Assembly: GCA_025666215.1 (NCBI GenBank)
Contig: CP102593.1
Coordinates: forward strand, 1,687,001-1,751,000
DNA: 64,000 bases
From: Xanthomonas campestris pv. phormiicola
Lineage (GTDB): Bacteria; Pseudomonadota; Gammaproteobacteria; Xanthomonadales; Xanthomonadaceae
Direction of reading: 5' to 3'
This document shows, one piece after another, positions 8,504 through 18,785 of the stretch. Position 1 is the stretch's first letter. Every line of letters starts with the position of its first letter. A program made the translations under genes and the position numbers. Below the pieces are notes generated by a model that was not told where the DNA came from, searched no databases, and worked only from the letters and a program-made list of their open reading frames with translations.

Positions 8504-10483
8504 CTACTTGGCGTAATGACCGCCGCAATCGGCATCCTTGCCCGGGCCGGTTTCCAGCGTCGCCAGCAACGCCGCCGGCGGGGCGATGCTGCCCAGCGCC
8601 AGGGCGATCGCGCCGCGCATGCCCAGGGCCTTGAAGTCGGGGCGGAAGGTCGGATCCTTGAAGGTGCCGCCGACGCGCAGCGGCGAGCGCAGCGACAGGA
8701 TGCTGCGGTCCTTCGGGCGCGCCTTCAGCAGCAGGTCCAGTTTCTCTTCGCCCAGGTCGATGTTGCCGCTGCCGACGAGCAGCGTGTCGGTGCTGTCGAA
8801 CGCCAGGGCGCGCGCGTCCATCACCCCGTCCCTGACCGCGAAATCGCCGAACGCGCAGCGCACCGGAATCTCGCGGTCCCTGGTGATCAGGAACTTCAGC
8901 GATTCGGCGATGTCCAGCCCGGCCAGTTCCATGATCAGGTTGCTGATATGGCCCTTGCCCATGCCGATGGCGACGCTGCCGTCGGCGCTGCCGAGCATCT
9001 GCGCGATCGAGTTGCCGGTGCCGGCGAGCGCGATCTCGCCGCCGATCGCGCCGGAGGCTTCCTTGGCCAGTTGTCCGTCCGGGAACAGCTTGCCCAGTTG
9101 CATGCCGCGCACCGAGATCTGCGCGCGGGTGGCGATGGTCGGCTTGCGCGCATCCATGCGGATGTCGGAGCGGATGTTGCCGCCGGCCACGCCGAAGTCG
9201 AGCGGCTGCAGCAGCAGGACGCCGTCGTTGAGTTTGAGGTGCGCGTCCATGTCGTCCAGCGGCAGCGTCTGCGCGTTGATCCGCTGCGCCTTCCAGCGCA
9301 CGTCCGCGTCCATCGCACGCAGCTTGCCCAGGTCGTACGGGGTGGACGGCAGCACCTTGCTGTTGGCGGCGAGCTTGGCCGCCTGCGCCTTCTGTTCGGC
9401 GTTGGCGGTCTCGCCGGCGCCGGTGCGCGGCGGCGCGCCGACGAAGCCGGCCAGGTCGTCGAAGTCCAGGCGCCGCGAACGCAGGTCCGCGCGCAGGAAC
9501 GGGCGCTGCCCGGCGGTGTCGATCTGCACGCTGCCGGCCAGGTCGCTGTCGCCGGCGCGGCCGCTGAAGTCCTCGTAGCGCCAGGTTTCGCCGTTGCGCT
9601 TGAGCCGGCCGTCGAGCTGGTAGGGCGGGGTGGAGGGAATGGCGATGCCGAGCAGTGGATACAGGTGTTCCATATCGGTACCGGCCAGGCTCAGCTGCAG
9701 GTCGAACACACGCAGCTGGAACGGATTGGTCAGCGTGCCGCGCATGTGTGCGCGGGTGCTGCCGGCGCTGCCGCGCAGGTCGATCTTGAACGGATGGTCG
9801 CTCTCGCTCAGTTCCAGCGGCGAGGCGGTGCTGCCCTTGAGCGTGAACGGGTTGCCGCGCCAGCGGCCATCGCCGGCGACCGCGATCGGCGGCGCGGCAT
9901 CGCCGCGGCGGCGCTGCGAGGTCAGGCTGTCCACGCTGACGTCGATGTCGGTGCGGCCGGGAAGGTCCTGGAAACGCAGCCGGCCCTGCTGCACCAGCAT
10001 GCGGCCCAGGACCACTTGCGTGCCGCCGTCGTTGCTGCCGAAGCTCCAGTTGCCGGGTTGCCCGTTCGGCCCGGTCTCGAGCAGCAGCTTCGGTTGGGTC
10101 AGGCGGATCTCCGGAATGCGCACCTTGCCGCGCAGCAATGGCCACAGCGCCAGATCGATCTCGGCGCGTTGCGCGCTGGCCATCTGCGCTTGTTTCGACC
10201 AGTCCGCGTTGGCGAAGCGCAGGCGATCGCCGCGGATGGTGACGGTGCTGCCGAGGTCGACGTCGAGATTGCCGTCGATGTGGAAGGCACGGCCGGTCTT
10301 GGCCTGTACCGCACGCTCCACCGGGCCCTTGAACCAGTTCCAGTCGAACACCAGGATGACGATCAGCAGCACCAGCACCAGCGCGCCGAGGGCGAACGGC
10401 CAACGCCGCAAGCGGCCGTCGGGACGGCGCCAGGGCCAGGAGCGGCGCCGGCCACGTACTGCAGAAGTGGGTTCGCGATCCAT
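8504..10483 (-). CDS. AsmA-family inner-membrane-anchored protein
   Basis: 659 residues: a basic N-terminus, one transmembrane helix (FALGALVLVLLIVILVFDWNWF, about 29-50), then a long periplasmic region. AsmA signature segments are present: VERAVQAKTGRAFHIDGNLDVDLGSTVTIRGDRLRFANADW at the start, and the repeated IGGEIALAGTGNSIAQML / DGSVAIGMGKGHISNLIMELAGLDI region characteristic of the C-terminal half. AsmA-type proteins are thought to help lipid transport or envelope assembly. Monocistronic as far as can be seen. Confidence 0.9.
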   Translation of the reverse strand: MDREPTSAVRGRRRSWPWRRPDGRLRRWPFALGALVLVLLIVILVFDWNWFKGPVERAVQAKTGRAFHIDGNLDVDLGSTVTIRGDRLRFANADWSKQAQMASAQRAEIDLALWPLLRGKVRIPEIRLTQPKLLLETGPNGQPGNWSFGSNDGGTQVVLGRMLVQQGRLRFQDLPGRTDIDVSVDSLTSQRRRGDAAPPIAVAGDGRWRGNPFTLKGSTASPLELSESDHPFKIDLRGSAGSTRAHMRGTLTNPFQLRVFDLQLSLAGTDMEHLYPLLGIAIPSTPPYQLDGRLKRNGETWRYEDFSGRAGDSDLAGSVQIDTAGQRPFLRADLRSRRLDFDDLAGFVGAPPRTGAGETANAEQKAQAAKLAANSKVLPSTPYDLGKLRAMDADVRWKAQRINAQTLPLDDMDAHLKLNDGVLLLQPLDFGVAGGNIRSDIRMDARKPTIATRAQISVRGMQLGKLFPDGQLAKEASGAIGGEIALAGTGNSIAQMLGSADGSVAIGMGKGHISNLIMELAGLDIAESLKFLITRDREIPVRCAFGDFAVRDGVMDARALAFDSTDTLLVGSGNIDLGEEKLDLLLKARPKDRSILSLRSPLRVGGTFKDPTFRPDFKALGMRGAIALALGSIAPPAALLATLETGPGKDADCGGHYAK

Positions 10484-10544
10484 CCCGCCATACTAGGCGG
10501 CAGGCGTGCACGGGGTGCGAAAGCGCGGGCCGCGCCAGGCTTCG

Positions 10545-11216
10545 CTAGAGCACTTGCCCGGTCACCGCGACGAAGTGGCAGACGCTGCCGCCGAGCACGA
10601 ACAGGTGCCAGATCGCGTGGAAGTAGCGCACCGTGTCGCGCTGGTAGAAGTAGGTGCCCAAGGTGTAGAACAGGCCGCCGGCCAGCAGCCAGCACAGGGT
10701 GCGCACATCGACCGAGCGCAGCAGCGGTTCGATCGCCACCACGATCAGCCAGCCCATGGCGAGGTACAGGATGGTCGACAGCAGCCGGAAGCGGCCGGTG
10801 AAGAACAGCTTGAAGATCACTCCGGCCAGGGCGATGGTCCAGATCGCCGCGAACAGGCCCCAGCCCCAGGGGCCGCGCAGGCCGATCAGGGTGAAAGGCG
10901 TATAGGTGCCGGCGATCAGCACGTAGATCGCGCAGTGGTCCAGCACCTGCAGCCGCGCCTTGGCGCCGGGATGCGGGATGGCGTGGTACAGCGTGGAGGC
11001 GGTGTACAGCAGCAGCAAGGCGACCCCGAACACGATCGCGCCGGCCAGTTGCCAGCCGTCGCCGTAGATCGCGGCCAGGGTGATCAGCACCGAGCTGCCG
11101 GCCAATGCGGCGATCGCGCCCAGGCCATGGGTCAGCGCGCTGGCCAGTTCGTCGCGCCAGTCCGTAGAAGGCGGCGCGTCGGCGTTCGTGAGCGAGGACC
11201 GCGGGTCTGCTTGCAT
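10545..11216 (-). CDS. trhA: Hemolysin III / PAQR-family integral membrane protein
   Basis: 223 residues with about seven transmembrane helices. The family motifs ELASALTHGLGAIAALAG, TASTLYHAIPH, LDHCAIYVLIAGTYTPF and YFHAIWHLFVLGGSVCHF are all present, including the His residues that form the zinc site in the PAQR/CREST superfamily. The ATG at 11216 (MQADPR) is preferred; the frame has an upstream ATG at 11270. Despite the name, most bacterial members are not proven haemolysins and act in membrane homeostasis. Confidence 0.9.
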   Translation of the reverse strand: MQADPRSSLTNADAPPSTDWRDELASALTHGLGAIAALAGSSVLITLAAIYGDGWQLAGAIVFGVALLLLYTASTLYHAIPHPGAKARLQVLDHCAIYVLIAGTYTPFTLIGLRGPWGWGLFAAIWTIALAGVIFKLFFTGRFRLLSTILYLAMGWLIVVAIEPLLRSVDVRTLCWLLAGGLFYTLGTYFYQRDTVRYFHAIWHLFVLGGSVCHFVAVTGQVL

Positions 11217-11317
11217 GGCTCGAAACGGTACCGCAATTGCGAGCGGTTCGCATCCGTTGCGATGCGGCAATTGGCGCGCGGTTCACGCCCGCGCGCAGGT
11301 CGCTTCAGTGCGCCGCG

Positions 11318-12922
<1,605 letters not shown>

Positions 12923-12968
12923 GGCAACGGCGCCCACTGGGCGATCACGGCTACAGGGAAGAGCGCAA

Positions 12969-13988
12969 TTATAGCGCCGCGGCGCCGGGCACGGGCTGCG
13001 CGCCGTCCGCGGCGTCCTCGCTGCGCGGCAATTTGAGTTCGCCGAGCGCGCCGGCCATGCGGAACGGGATCGACTCCAGGCGCATGCCGCGGTTGACCTG
13101 CACCGCGAAGTGCAGGTGCGGCGCGGTGCTCAGGCCGGTATTGCCCGACAGCGCGAGGCGTTGCCCGGCAACGACGCGCTGGCCCGGCTGCACCGCCACG
13201 CCGCTCGGCGCCAGGTGCGCGTACAGCGCCATGCTGCCGTCGGCGTGGAGGATGCGCACGAAGTTGGCGCGGCCGCCGAAGGTCTCGCGGTCCAGTCCAG
13301 CCTCGGCGAAGCCCGCTTCCACCTGCATCACCGTGCCGCCGCGCGCGGCCAGCACCGGGGTGCCTTCGGCCAGGGCGAAATCCAGCGCGTAGTAGTTCTG
13401 CGCGTCGTGGTGGCTGAAGTGGCCGCCCACGCCCTGCTCGACGCGCACCGGCGCCGCGGTGAACGGCAAGCGGTACAGGGCATCCTGCGGCGTGGCGGCC
13501 GGGTCGCCGGGCACGGCCTCCAGGAGCAGGTCGAACGGGTTGGCGTAGCGTGGGTCGCGGGCGTACAGCCGCGACAGCAGCGCACTGCCGCGGGCGGGCA
13601 GCAGCGCGCGCAGCGGCAACGCCGGGACCGCGGCGAGGTTGTCGGCGCGGCGCGAGCGCAGCTGCACCTGCAGCGGCCCGTCCAGGCGGTTGTCGGCCCA
13701 GGCCTGTTGCCGTGGAGGTTGGCCATCCAGGCGCAACTGCGCCAGCGGCTGCTCGGTGCTCGCCGACGCCGGCAGCGGTTCGGGCGCCGCAGCGCGCTGC
13801 GGATCGGCCACGTGGTCGCCGTAGTGGGCGATGCCGTTGGCGTCCTTCCACGCATACAGCGTCCCGGCTGCGCCTGGGGTGGACGCGACACCCAGCGCCC
13901 AGGCGACCAGCAGTGGCCAGCGTGGCGCGGCGCGGAACGGAGCGATGGCGTGGTGGGCGGTGGCGGGGGCCGGGCACTGGCCGGGCAT
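12969..13988 (-). CDS. Exported M23-family metallopeptidase with N-terminal DUF4124
   Basis: 339 residues. The N-terminus carries a hydrophobic export segment ([19 protein letters not shown]), followed by a DUF4124-type motif ([17 protein letters not shown]) at about 43-61. The C-terminal LytM/M23 domain spans about 180-310, with zinc ligands in [14 protein letters not shown] (Asp) and HLHF (HxH), plus GTVMQVEAG and YAHLAPSG. Such enzymes cleave peptidoglycan peptide cross-links, or serve as regulators if a ligand is missing. Here the HxH and Asp are present; the first His ligand is probably in GGHFSHHD. Confidence 0.9.
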   Translation of the reverse strand: MPGQCPAPATAHHAIAPFRAAPRWPLLVAWALGVASTPGAAGTLYAWKDANGIAHYGDHVADPQRAAAPEPLPASASTEQPLAQLRLDGQPPRQQAWADNRLDGPLQVQLRSRRADNLAAVPALPLRALLPARGSALLSRLYARDPRYANPFDLLLEAVPGDPAATPQDALYRLPFTAAPVRVEQGVGGHFSHHDAQNYYALDFALAEGTPVLAARGGTVMQVEAGFAEAGLDRETFGGRANFVRILHADGSMALYAHLAPSGVAVQPGQRVVAGQRLALSGNTGLSTAPHLHFAVQVNRGMRLESIPFRMAGALGELKLPRSEDAADGAQPVPGAAAL

Positions 13989-14088
13989 CGGGGCTCCTGG
14001 CGCCGGCGTGGGGAGCGCCGTCGCGGTGCGGAGTATGCGGCAGCCGCGATCCCGGCTTCCTTATATCGCTCCATCCGAATAAAGAGAT

Positions 14089-14117
14089 TTGACAATGCCG
14101 AAAAACGCTGGCATCGT
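14089..14117 (+). promoter_or_regulatory. Candidate sigma-70 promoter of the methionine operon
   Basis: A perfect -35 TTGACA at 14089-14094 is followed after 17 bases by CATCGT, a weak -10 match. Transcription would start near 14123, exactly where the SAM riboswitch begins, which supports the call. Confidence 0.5.
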
Positions 14118-14122
14118 GGCGT

Positions 14123-14240
14123 CACCATCGAGACCGGCGGAGGGACAGGCCCTTTGATGCCGGGGCAGCCAGCGGACGCGCAAGCGACCGTGTAGGTGCC
14201 AAATCCTGCGGGGACCACCGCGTCCGCCGAAAGATGGTTC
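14123..14240 (+). promoter_or_regulatory. SAM-I (S-box) riboswitch upstream of metX
   Basis: Conserved S-box core elements occur in order: CGGCGGAGGGACAGGCCC, TTTGATGCC, GGGGCAGCC, then GTAGGTGCCAAATCCTGCGG and a 3' strand ending in AAGATGG. P1 can form between CCATC (14125-14129) and GATGG (14233-14237). SAM binding would turn down the metX-metB-hom operon. There is no T-run after the 3' arm, but the hairpin CGAGCT-ccgcga-AGCTCG before the metX start could hide the translation initiation region, so control may be translational; that last step is inference. Confidence 0.9.
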
Positions 14241-14310
14241 GATTCGTGCCTTCCGCACGTCGAACGCGAGCTCCGCGAAGCTCGATGGCCGTTCCTCCCC
14301 GGATACCGCC

Positions 14311-15360
14311 ATGAGCCTCGTGAATACGCCAAACCGCCCCCTTGCTGTGAATGCCCCGCTCGATCGCCATGCCGCCGCCGTTGCGCCGGCTGCCGACGGC
14401 GTCATCGCGATGCGCGGCGAAGTGGCGGTGGCGCTGCCGTTGCGCCATGCCGGCGTGCAGCTGCTGCGCCTGCGCTACGAACTGAGCGGCCCGGCGGAGG
14501 CGCCGGTGGTGTTCGTCGCCGGCGGCATTTCCGCGCATCGCCATCTCGCCGCCAACGCGAGCTTCCCCGAGAAGGGCTGGGCCGAAGGCCTGGTCGCGCC
14601 GGGGCGGACGCTGGACCCGAGCCAGCGGCGGCTGCTGGCGTTCGATTTCGTCGGCGCCGACGGCAGCCTGGACGCGCCGATCGACAGCGCCGACCAGGCC
14701 GATGCGATCGCCGCGCTGCTGGACGCGCTGGGGATCGACCAGCTGCACGGCTTCGTCGGCTATTCCTACGGCGCGCTGGTCGGCCTGCAACTGGCGGTGC
14801 GGCACCCGCGGCGCTTGCTGAAACTGGTCGCGGTCAGCGGTGCGCACCGCGCGCATCCGTATGCCGCGGCGTGGCGCGCGCTGCAGCGCCGCGCGGTGGC
14901 ACTGGGCCAGTTGCAGTGCGCCGAGAGCCACGGGCTGTCGCTGGCGCGGCAGTTCGCGATGCTCAGCTACCGTACTCCAGAAGAGTTCGGCGAGCGCTTC
15001 GATGCGCCGCCGGAAGTGATCAACGGCCGCGTGCGCGTCGCCGCCGAAGACTACCTGGACGCCGCCGGCGCACAGTACGTGGCGCGCACCCAGGTCAATG
15101 CCTACCTGCGCCTGTCCGAATCCATCGACCTGCACCGCATCGACCCGGCCGCCGTCGCCGTGCCGACCGTGGTGGTCGCGGTCGAAGGCGACCGCCTGGT
15201 GCCGCTGGCCGACCTGGTCACCCTGGTCGAAGGCCTGGGCCCGCGCGGCAGCCTGCGCGTGCTGCGCTCGCCATACGGCCACGACGCCTTCCTGAAAGAA
15301 ACCGACCGCATCGACGCGATCCTCGCCACCGCCCTTCGCCCCACCGGAGCTACCGCATGA
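14311..15360 (+). CDS. metX: MetX-type homoserine O-acyltransferase
   Basis: 349 residues of alpha/beta-hydrolase fold. The nucleophile elbow is GYSYGALVG with Ser152; the acid and base are in VEGDRLVP and SPYGHDAF near the C-terminus. It acylates homoserine as the first committed step to methionine. In Xanthomonas-type MetX enzymes the acyl donor is reported to be succinyl-CoA rather than acetyl-CoA, which would fit the downstream metB; the donor cannot be read from the sequence with certainty. First gene of the operon behind the SAM riboswitch, overlapping metB by ATGA. Confidence 0.92.
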   Translation: MSLVNTPNRPLAVNAPLDRHAAAVAPAADGVIAMRGEVAVALPLRHAGVQLLRLRYELSGPAEAPVVFVAGGISAHRHLAANASFPEKGWAEGLVAPGRTLDPSQRRLLAFDFVGADGSLDAPIDSADQADAIAALLDALGIDQLHGFVGYSYGALVGLQLAVRHPRRLLKLVAVSGAHRAHPYAAAWRALQRRAVALGQLQCAESHGLSLARQFAMLSYRTPEEFGERFDAPPEVINGRVRVAAEDYLDAAGAQYVARTQVNAYLRLSESIDLHRIDPAAVAVPTVVVAVEGDRLVPLADLVTLVEGLGPRGSLRVLRSPYGHDAFLKETDRIDAILATALRPTGATA

Positions 15361-16574
15361 GCACTGCCCACGACAACGATCTGCCCTGCAGCGCCGCCAC
15401 CGCCGCGGTGCGCGCCGGCATCGATCGCGATACCGCCTACGGCGCGGTGACCCCGCCGATCGTGCTGTCGTCGAACTTCAGCTTCGACGGCTTCGGCAAC
15501 AAGCGCCAGTACGACTACACCCGCAGCGGCAATCCCACCCGCGACCTGCTCGGCGAAGCGCTGGCGGAACTGGAAGGCGGCGCCGGCGGCGTGATCACCG
15601 CCACCGGCATGGGCGCGATCAACCTGGTGCTGAACGCGCTGCTGCAGCCGGGCGACAAGCTGGTGGTGCCGCACGATGCGTACGGCGGCAGCTGGCGGTT
15701 GTTCAACGCGCTGGCCAAGAAGGGCCATTTCGAGCTGATCACCGCCGACCTGACCGATCCGCGCTCGCTGGCCGAGGCGCTGGCGCAGTCGCCGCAGCTG
15801 GTGCTGATCGAGACCCCGTCCAATCCGCTGCTGCGCATCACCGACCTGCGCTTCGTCATCGATGCCGCGCACAAGGCCGGCGCGCTGGCGGTGGTCGACA
15901 ACACCTTCCTGTCGCCGGCGCTGCAGAAGCCCATCGCCTTCGGCGCCGATCTGGTGATCCATTCCACCACCAAGTACGTCAACGGCCACAGCGACGTGGT
16001 CGGCGGCGCGGTGGTCGCCGCCACCGCCGAACTGCATCAGCAGCTGGTGTGGTGGGCCAACGCGCTGGGCCTGACCGGTTCGCCGTTCGATGCGTTCCTG
16101 ACCCTGCGCGGCCTGCGCACGCTGGATGCGCGCCTGCGCGTGCACCAGGAAAATGCGCAGGCGGTGGTGGCGCTGCTCGACGGGCATGCCGCGGTCAACC
16201 AGGTCTATTACCCGGGCCTGGCTACGCATCCGGGGCATGCGGTGGCGGCGCGGCAGCAGAGCGGCTTCGGCGCGATGATCAGCTTCGAGCTGGCCGGCGG
16301 CGAAGCCGAGGTACGTGCCTTCGTCGATGGCCTGCGCTATTTCACCCTGGCCGAGTCGTTGGGCGGGGTCGAGAGCCTGGTCGCGCATCCGGCGTCGATG
16401 ACGCACGCGGCGATGACGGCCGAGGCGCGCGCCAATGCCGGCATCAGCGATGGCCTGCTGCGGCTGTCGGTGGGCATCGAGTCCAGCGAGGACCTGATCG
16501 CCGACCTGCAGGCCGGTCTGCTGCGTGCGCAGCAGGCGGGCGAGGCGGTGGCGCGCAAACGGGTGGACGCGTGA
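15357..16574 (+). CDS. metB: Cystathionine gamma-synthase / O-succinylhomoserine (thiol)-lyase
   Basis: 405 residues, a Cys/Met-metabolism PLP enzyme. The PLP lysine is Lys206 in IHSTTKYVNGHSDVVGG. Other family landmarks are YDYTRSGNPTRDLL, ATGMGAINLVLNALL, YGGSWRLFNA and AESLGGVESLVAHPASMTHA. It condenses acyl-homoserine with cysteine to cystathionine (or with sulfide to homocysteine). The start ATG overlaps the metX stop by four bases and the stop overlaps the next gene's GTG, so the three genes are translationally coupled. Confidence 0.95.
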   Translation: MSTAHDNDLPCSAATAAVRAGIDRDTAYGAVTPPIVLSSNFSFDGFGNKRQYDYTRSGNPTRDLLGEALAELEGGAGGVITATGMGAINLVLNALLQPGDKLVVPHDAYGGSWRLFNALAKKGHFELITADLTDPRSLAEALAQSPQLVLIETPSNPLLRITDLRFVIDAAHKAGALAVVDNTFLSPALQKPIAFGADLVIHSTTKYVNGHSDVVGGAVVAATAELHQQLVWWANALGLTGSPFDAFLTLRGLRTLDARLRVHQENAQAVVALLDGHAAVNQVYYPGLATHPGHAVAARQQSGFGAMISFELAGGEAEVRAFVDGLRYFTLAESLGGVESLVAHPASMTHAAMTAEARANAGISDGLLRLSVGIESSEDLIADLQAGLLRAQQAGEAVARKRVDA

Positions 16575-17659
16575 GCGACAGCGTCGCCGATGCAATAGCG
16601 CCGGCGCCGGCGCCGGCCGCCGATGCCGCATTGCCGCGACTCGGTCTGCTCGGCACCGGCACGGTCGGCCGCGCCTTCGTCGCGCGCTACCAGGTGCTGC
16701 AGCAGCGCCGCCCCGGCTTGCCGGCGTTCGCCTGGCTGGCCAATTCGCGGATCCTGCAGGAGTGCCGGCAAGCGCCGGCGCAGGCGCTGGCCGTGGCCAA
16801 TGCCGCCGCGCGTGGCGATGGCGGCAGCGCGCCGCAGCCGGCCGACCTGCGTGCCGGCGACATCGTGGTCGACGCCACCGCCAGCGAGGCGGTGGCGCAG
16901 CGGCATGCCGAATGGCTGGCGCGCGGGGTGCATGTGGTGACCGCGAACAAGCTCGGCCAGGGCGCGGCGTTGGCGCGCGCCGAACAGATCCATGCCGCGC
17001 GGCATGCCGCCGGCGCGCACTACGGCGACAGCGCCACGGTCGGTGCGGGCCTGCCGTTGTTGAGCAGCCTGCGCGCGCTGGCTGCCGGCGGCGACCATAT
17101 CCACGCGGTGGAAGGCGTGCTGTCCGGCTCGATGGCGTGGCTGCTGCATCGCTACGACGGCAGCCGCGCGTTCTCCGAGTGCGTGCGCGAGGCCGCGGCG
17201 GCCGGCTATACCGAGCCGGATCCGCGCGAGGACCTGTCCGGCGAGGACGTGCGCCGCAAGCTGCTGATCCTGGCGCGCGCGGCCGGGCTGCCGCTGCGCG
17301 CCGAGCAGGTGCAGGTCGAATCGCTGCTGCCGGCGGCGCTGGCCGCGGCGGCACCGCGGGACGTGGATGCCGCGTTGTCGGCGTTGGATGCGCCGCTGGC
17401 GACGCGCCTGGCGCAGGCGCACGCGAACGGCGCCTGCCTGCGTTTCGTCGGCCGCTTCGATGCGCACGGCGCGTCGGTGGGACTGCGCGAGCTGCCGCTG
17501 GCGCATCCGCTGGCCAGCGGCGCCGGTACCGACAACCGCGTCGCCATCCACAGCGACCGCTACCTGCAGCAGCCGTTGCTGATCCAGGGCCCCGGCGCCG
17601 GGGCCGAGGTGACCGCGGCGGCCTTGCTCGACGACGTGCTGCGCATCGCGGTGCGCTGA
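16571..17659 (+). CDS. hom: Homoserine dehydrogenase without an ACT regulatory domain
   Basis: 362 residues starting with GTG in a GTGA overlap with metB. A nucleotide-binding GLLGTGTVGRAF lies at about 24-35. The catalytic region follows, with TANKLGQG, YGDSATVGAGLPLLSSL, VEGVLSGSMAWLL and AGYTEPDPREDLSGEDVRRKLLILAR, which are homoserine-dehydrogenase signatures. The protein ends straight after the catalytic domain (LLDDVLRIAVR), so the C-terminal ACT domain used for threonine feedback in many relatives is absent. Placement in a SAM-regulated operon suggests a copy dedicated to methionine. Confidence 0.93.
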   Translation: MSDSVADAIAPAPAPAADAALPRLGLLGTGTVGRAFVARYQVLQQRRPGLPAFAWLANSRILQECRQAPAQALAVANAAARGDGGSAPQPADLRAGDIVVDATASEAVAQRHAEWLARGVHVVTANKLGQGAALARAEQIHAARHAAGAHYGDSATVGAGLPLLSSLRALAAGGDHIHAVEGVLSGSMAWLLHRYDGSRAFSECVREAAAAGYTEPDPREDLSGEDVRRKLLILARAAGLPLRAEQVQVESLLPAALAAAAPRDVDAALSALDAPLATRLAQAHANGACLRFVGRFDAHGASVGLRELPLAHPLASGAGTDNRVAIHSDRYLQQPLLIQGPGAGAEVTAAALLDDVLRIAVR

Positions 17660-17672
17660 AACGCCGGCATCC

Positions 17673-17693
17673 GCTGCGCCGCTACGGCGCAGC
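17673..17693. terminator. Hairpin at the convergent end of hom and the hydrolase gene
   Basis: A perfect 9-bp stem GCTGCGCCG-cta-CGGCGCAGC sits between hom and the opposite-strand hydrolase, overlapping the latter's stop region. No T-run follows on either strand, so termination activity is uncertain. Confidence 0.4.
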
Positions 17694-18716
17694 ATCCGGT
17701 GCGGCGCTCGGCGCGGCCAGCGCCTGCAGCAGCGCGGCGTTGAAGCGCTGCGGCGCTTCCACCTGCGGCGCGTGGCCCAGGTCGGCGAATTCGACCAGCG
17801 TGGCGCCGGGAATCGCCGCCGCGGCGCGCTTGCCCAGCGCCGGATAGTCGCCTAGGGTCCTGGCCAGCGCCGGCGGCGCCAGGTCCTTGCCGATCGCGGT
17901 GCGGTCGCGCTGGCCGATGAACAGGGTGGTCGGCACGCGGAGTTGCGCGAACCGCTGCAGCACCGGCTGGTTGAACACCATGTCCGAGGTCAGCGCCTGG
18001 TTCCAGGCCACGCGCGCGTGGCCGGGGCCGGCGTACAGCCCGGCCTGCATCGTCACCCAGCGGTCGTATTCCGGTTTCCATTGCCCGCCGTAGTAGACGC
18101 TCTGCTGGTACTGCTTGATCGAGGCGGCATCGGTCTTGAGCTCCTTCGCGTACCAGTCGTCGACGCTGCGCCACGGTACGCCGGCCGCCTTCCAGTCCTC
18201 CAGCCCGATCGGATTGACCAGTAGCAGCCGGCTCACGTCCTGCGGATACTGCAGCGCGTAATGCGCGGCGAGCATGCCGCCCATCGAGTGGCCGACGAAG
18301 ACCGCCCGGGTGACCCCGGCGTGTTGCAGCAGCGCATGGGTGTTGGCCGCCAGTTGCGCGAAGGAGAACTGGTAGGCCTGCGGCTTGCTCGACTTGCAGA
18401 AACCGATCTGGTCCGGCGCGATCACCCGATAGCCTTGCGCGACCAGCGCGGCGATCGCCGACGCCCAGGTCGCCGCGCAGAAGTTCTTGCCGTGCAGCAG
18501 CACGACCGTGCGGCCGTTCGGCGTGCCGGTCGGGGCCACGTCCAGGTAGGCCATCTGCAACGGCTGGCGCTGCGAAGCGAAATCGTAGCGCGCGACGGGA
18601 TACGGATAGTCGAAGCCTTCCAGCTGCGCGCCGTAGCGCGATGCGGGCGTGGCGGCATGGCAGGGCGGCAGCAGGAGCGCGGCGGCGAGCGCGGCGAGAA
18701 GCGAGGATCGGCGCAT
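17682..18716 (-). CDS. Exported alpha/beta hydrolase
   Basis: 344 residues with a signal peptide (LLAALAAALLLPPCHAATP). The hydrolase core has the oxyanion-hole VVLLHGKNFCAATW, the nucleophile elbow FVGHSMGGML (Ser), an acid in FIGQRDRTAIGKD and a base in LGHAPQVEAP, so the triad is complete. Length and sequence fit the epoxide-hydrolase/esterase-like group. Predicted periplasmic; the substrate is unknown. Convergent with the methionine operon and unrelated to it in function as far as can be seen. Confidence 0.9.
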   Translation of the reverse strand: MRRSSLLAALAAALLLPPCHAATPASRYGAQLEGFDYPYPVARYDFASQRQPLQMAYLDVAPTGTPNGRTVVLLHGKNFCAATWASAIAALVAQGYRVIAPDQIGFCKSSKPQAYQFSFAQLAANTHALLQHAGVTRAVFVGHSMGGMLAAHYALQYPQDVSRLLLVNPIGLEDWKAAGVPWRSVDDWYAKELKTDAASIKQYQQSVYYGGQWKPEYDRWVTMQAGLYAGPGHARVAWNQALTSDMVFNQPVLQRFAQLRVPTTLFIGQRDRTAIGKDLAPPALARTLGDYPALGKRAAAAIPGATLVEFADLGHAPQVEAPQRFNAALLQALAAPSAAPDAAP

Positions 18717-18785
18717 GCGGGCGGGGAGACGTGCGGGGACGCCGCGACTCTAGCCCGGGCCATGCCTGGGCGGCGTCAACGCGCC

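Noticed and set aside
14123..14240. SAH riboswitch instead of SAM-I
   Set aside because: The GGAGGGACAGGCCC and GGTGCCAAATCCTGC elements and gene context (metX-metB-hom) fit SAM-I; SAH switches precede ahcY/metH/metF-type genes.
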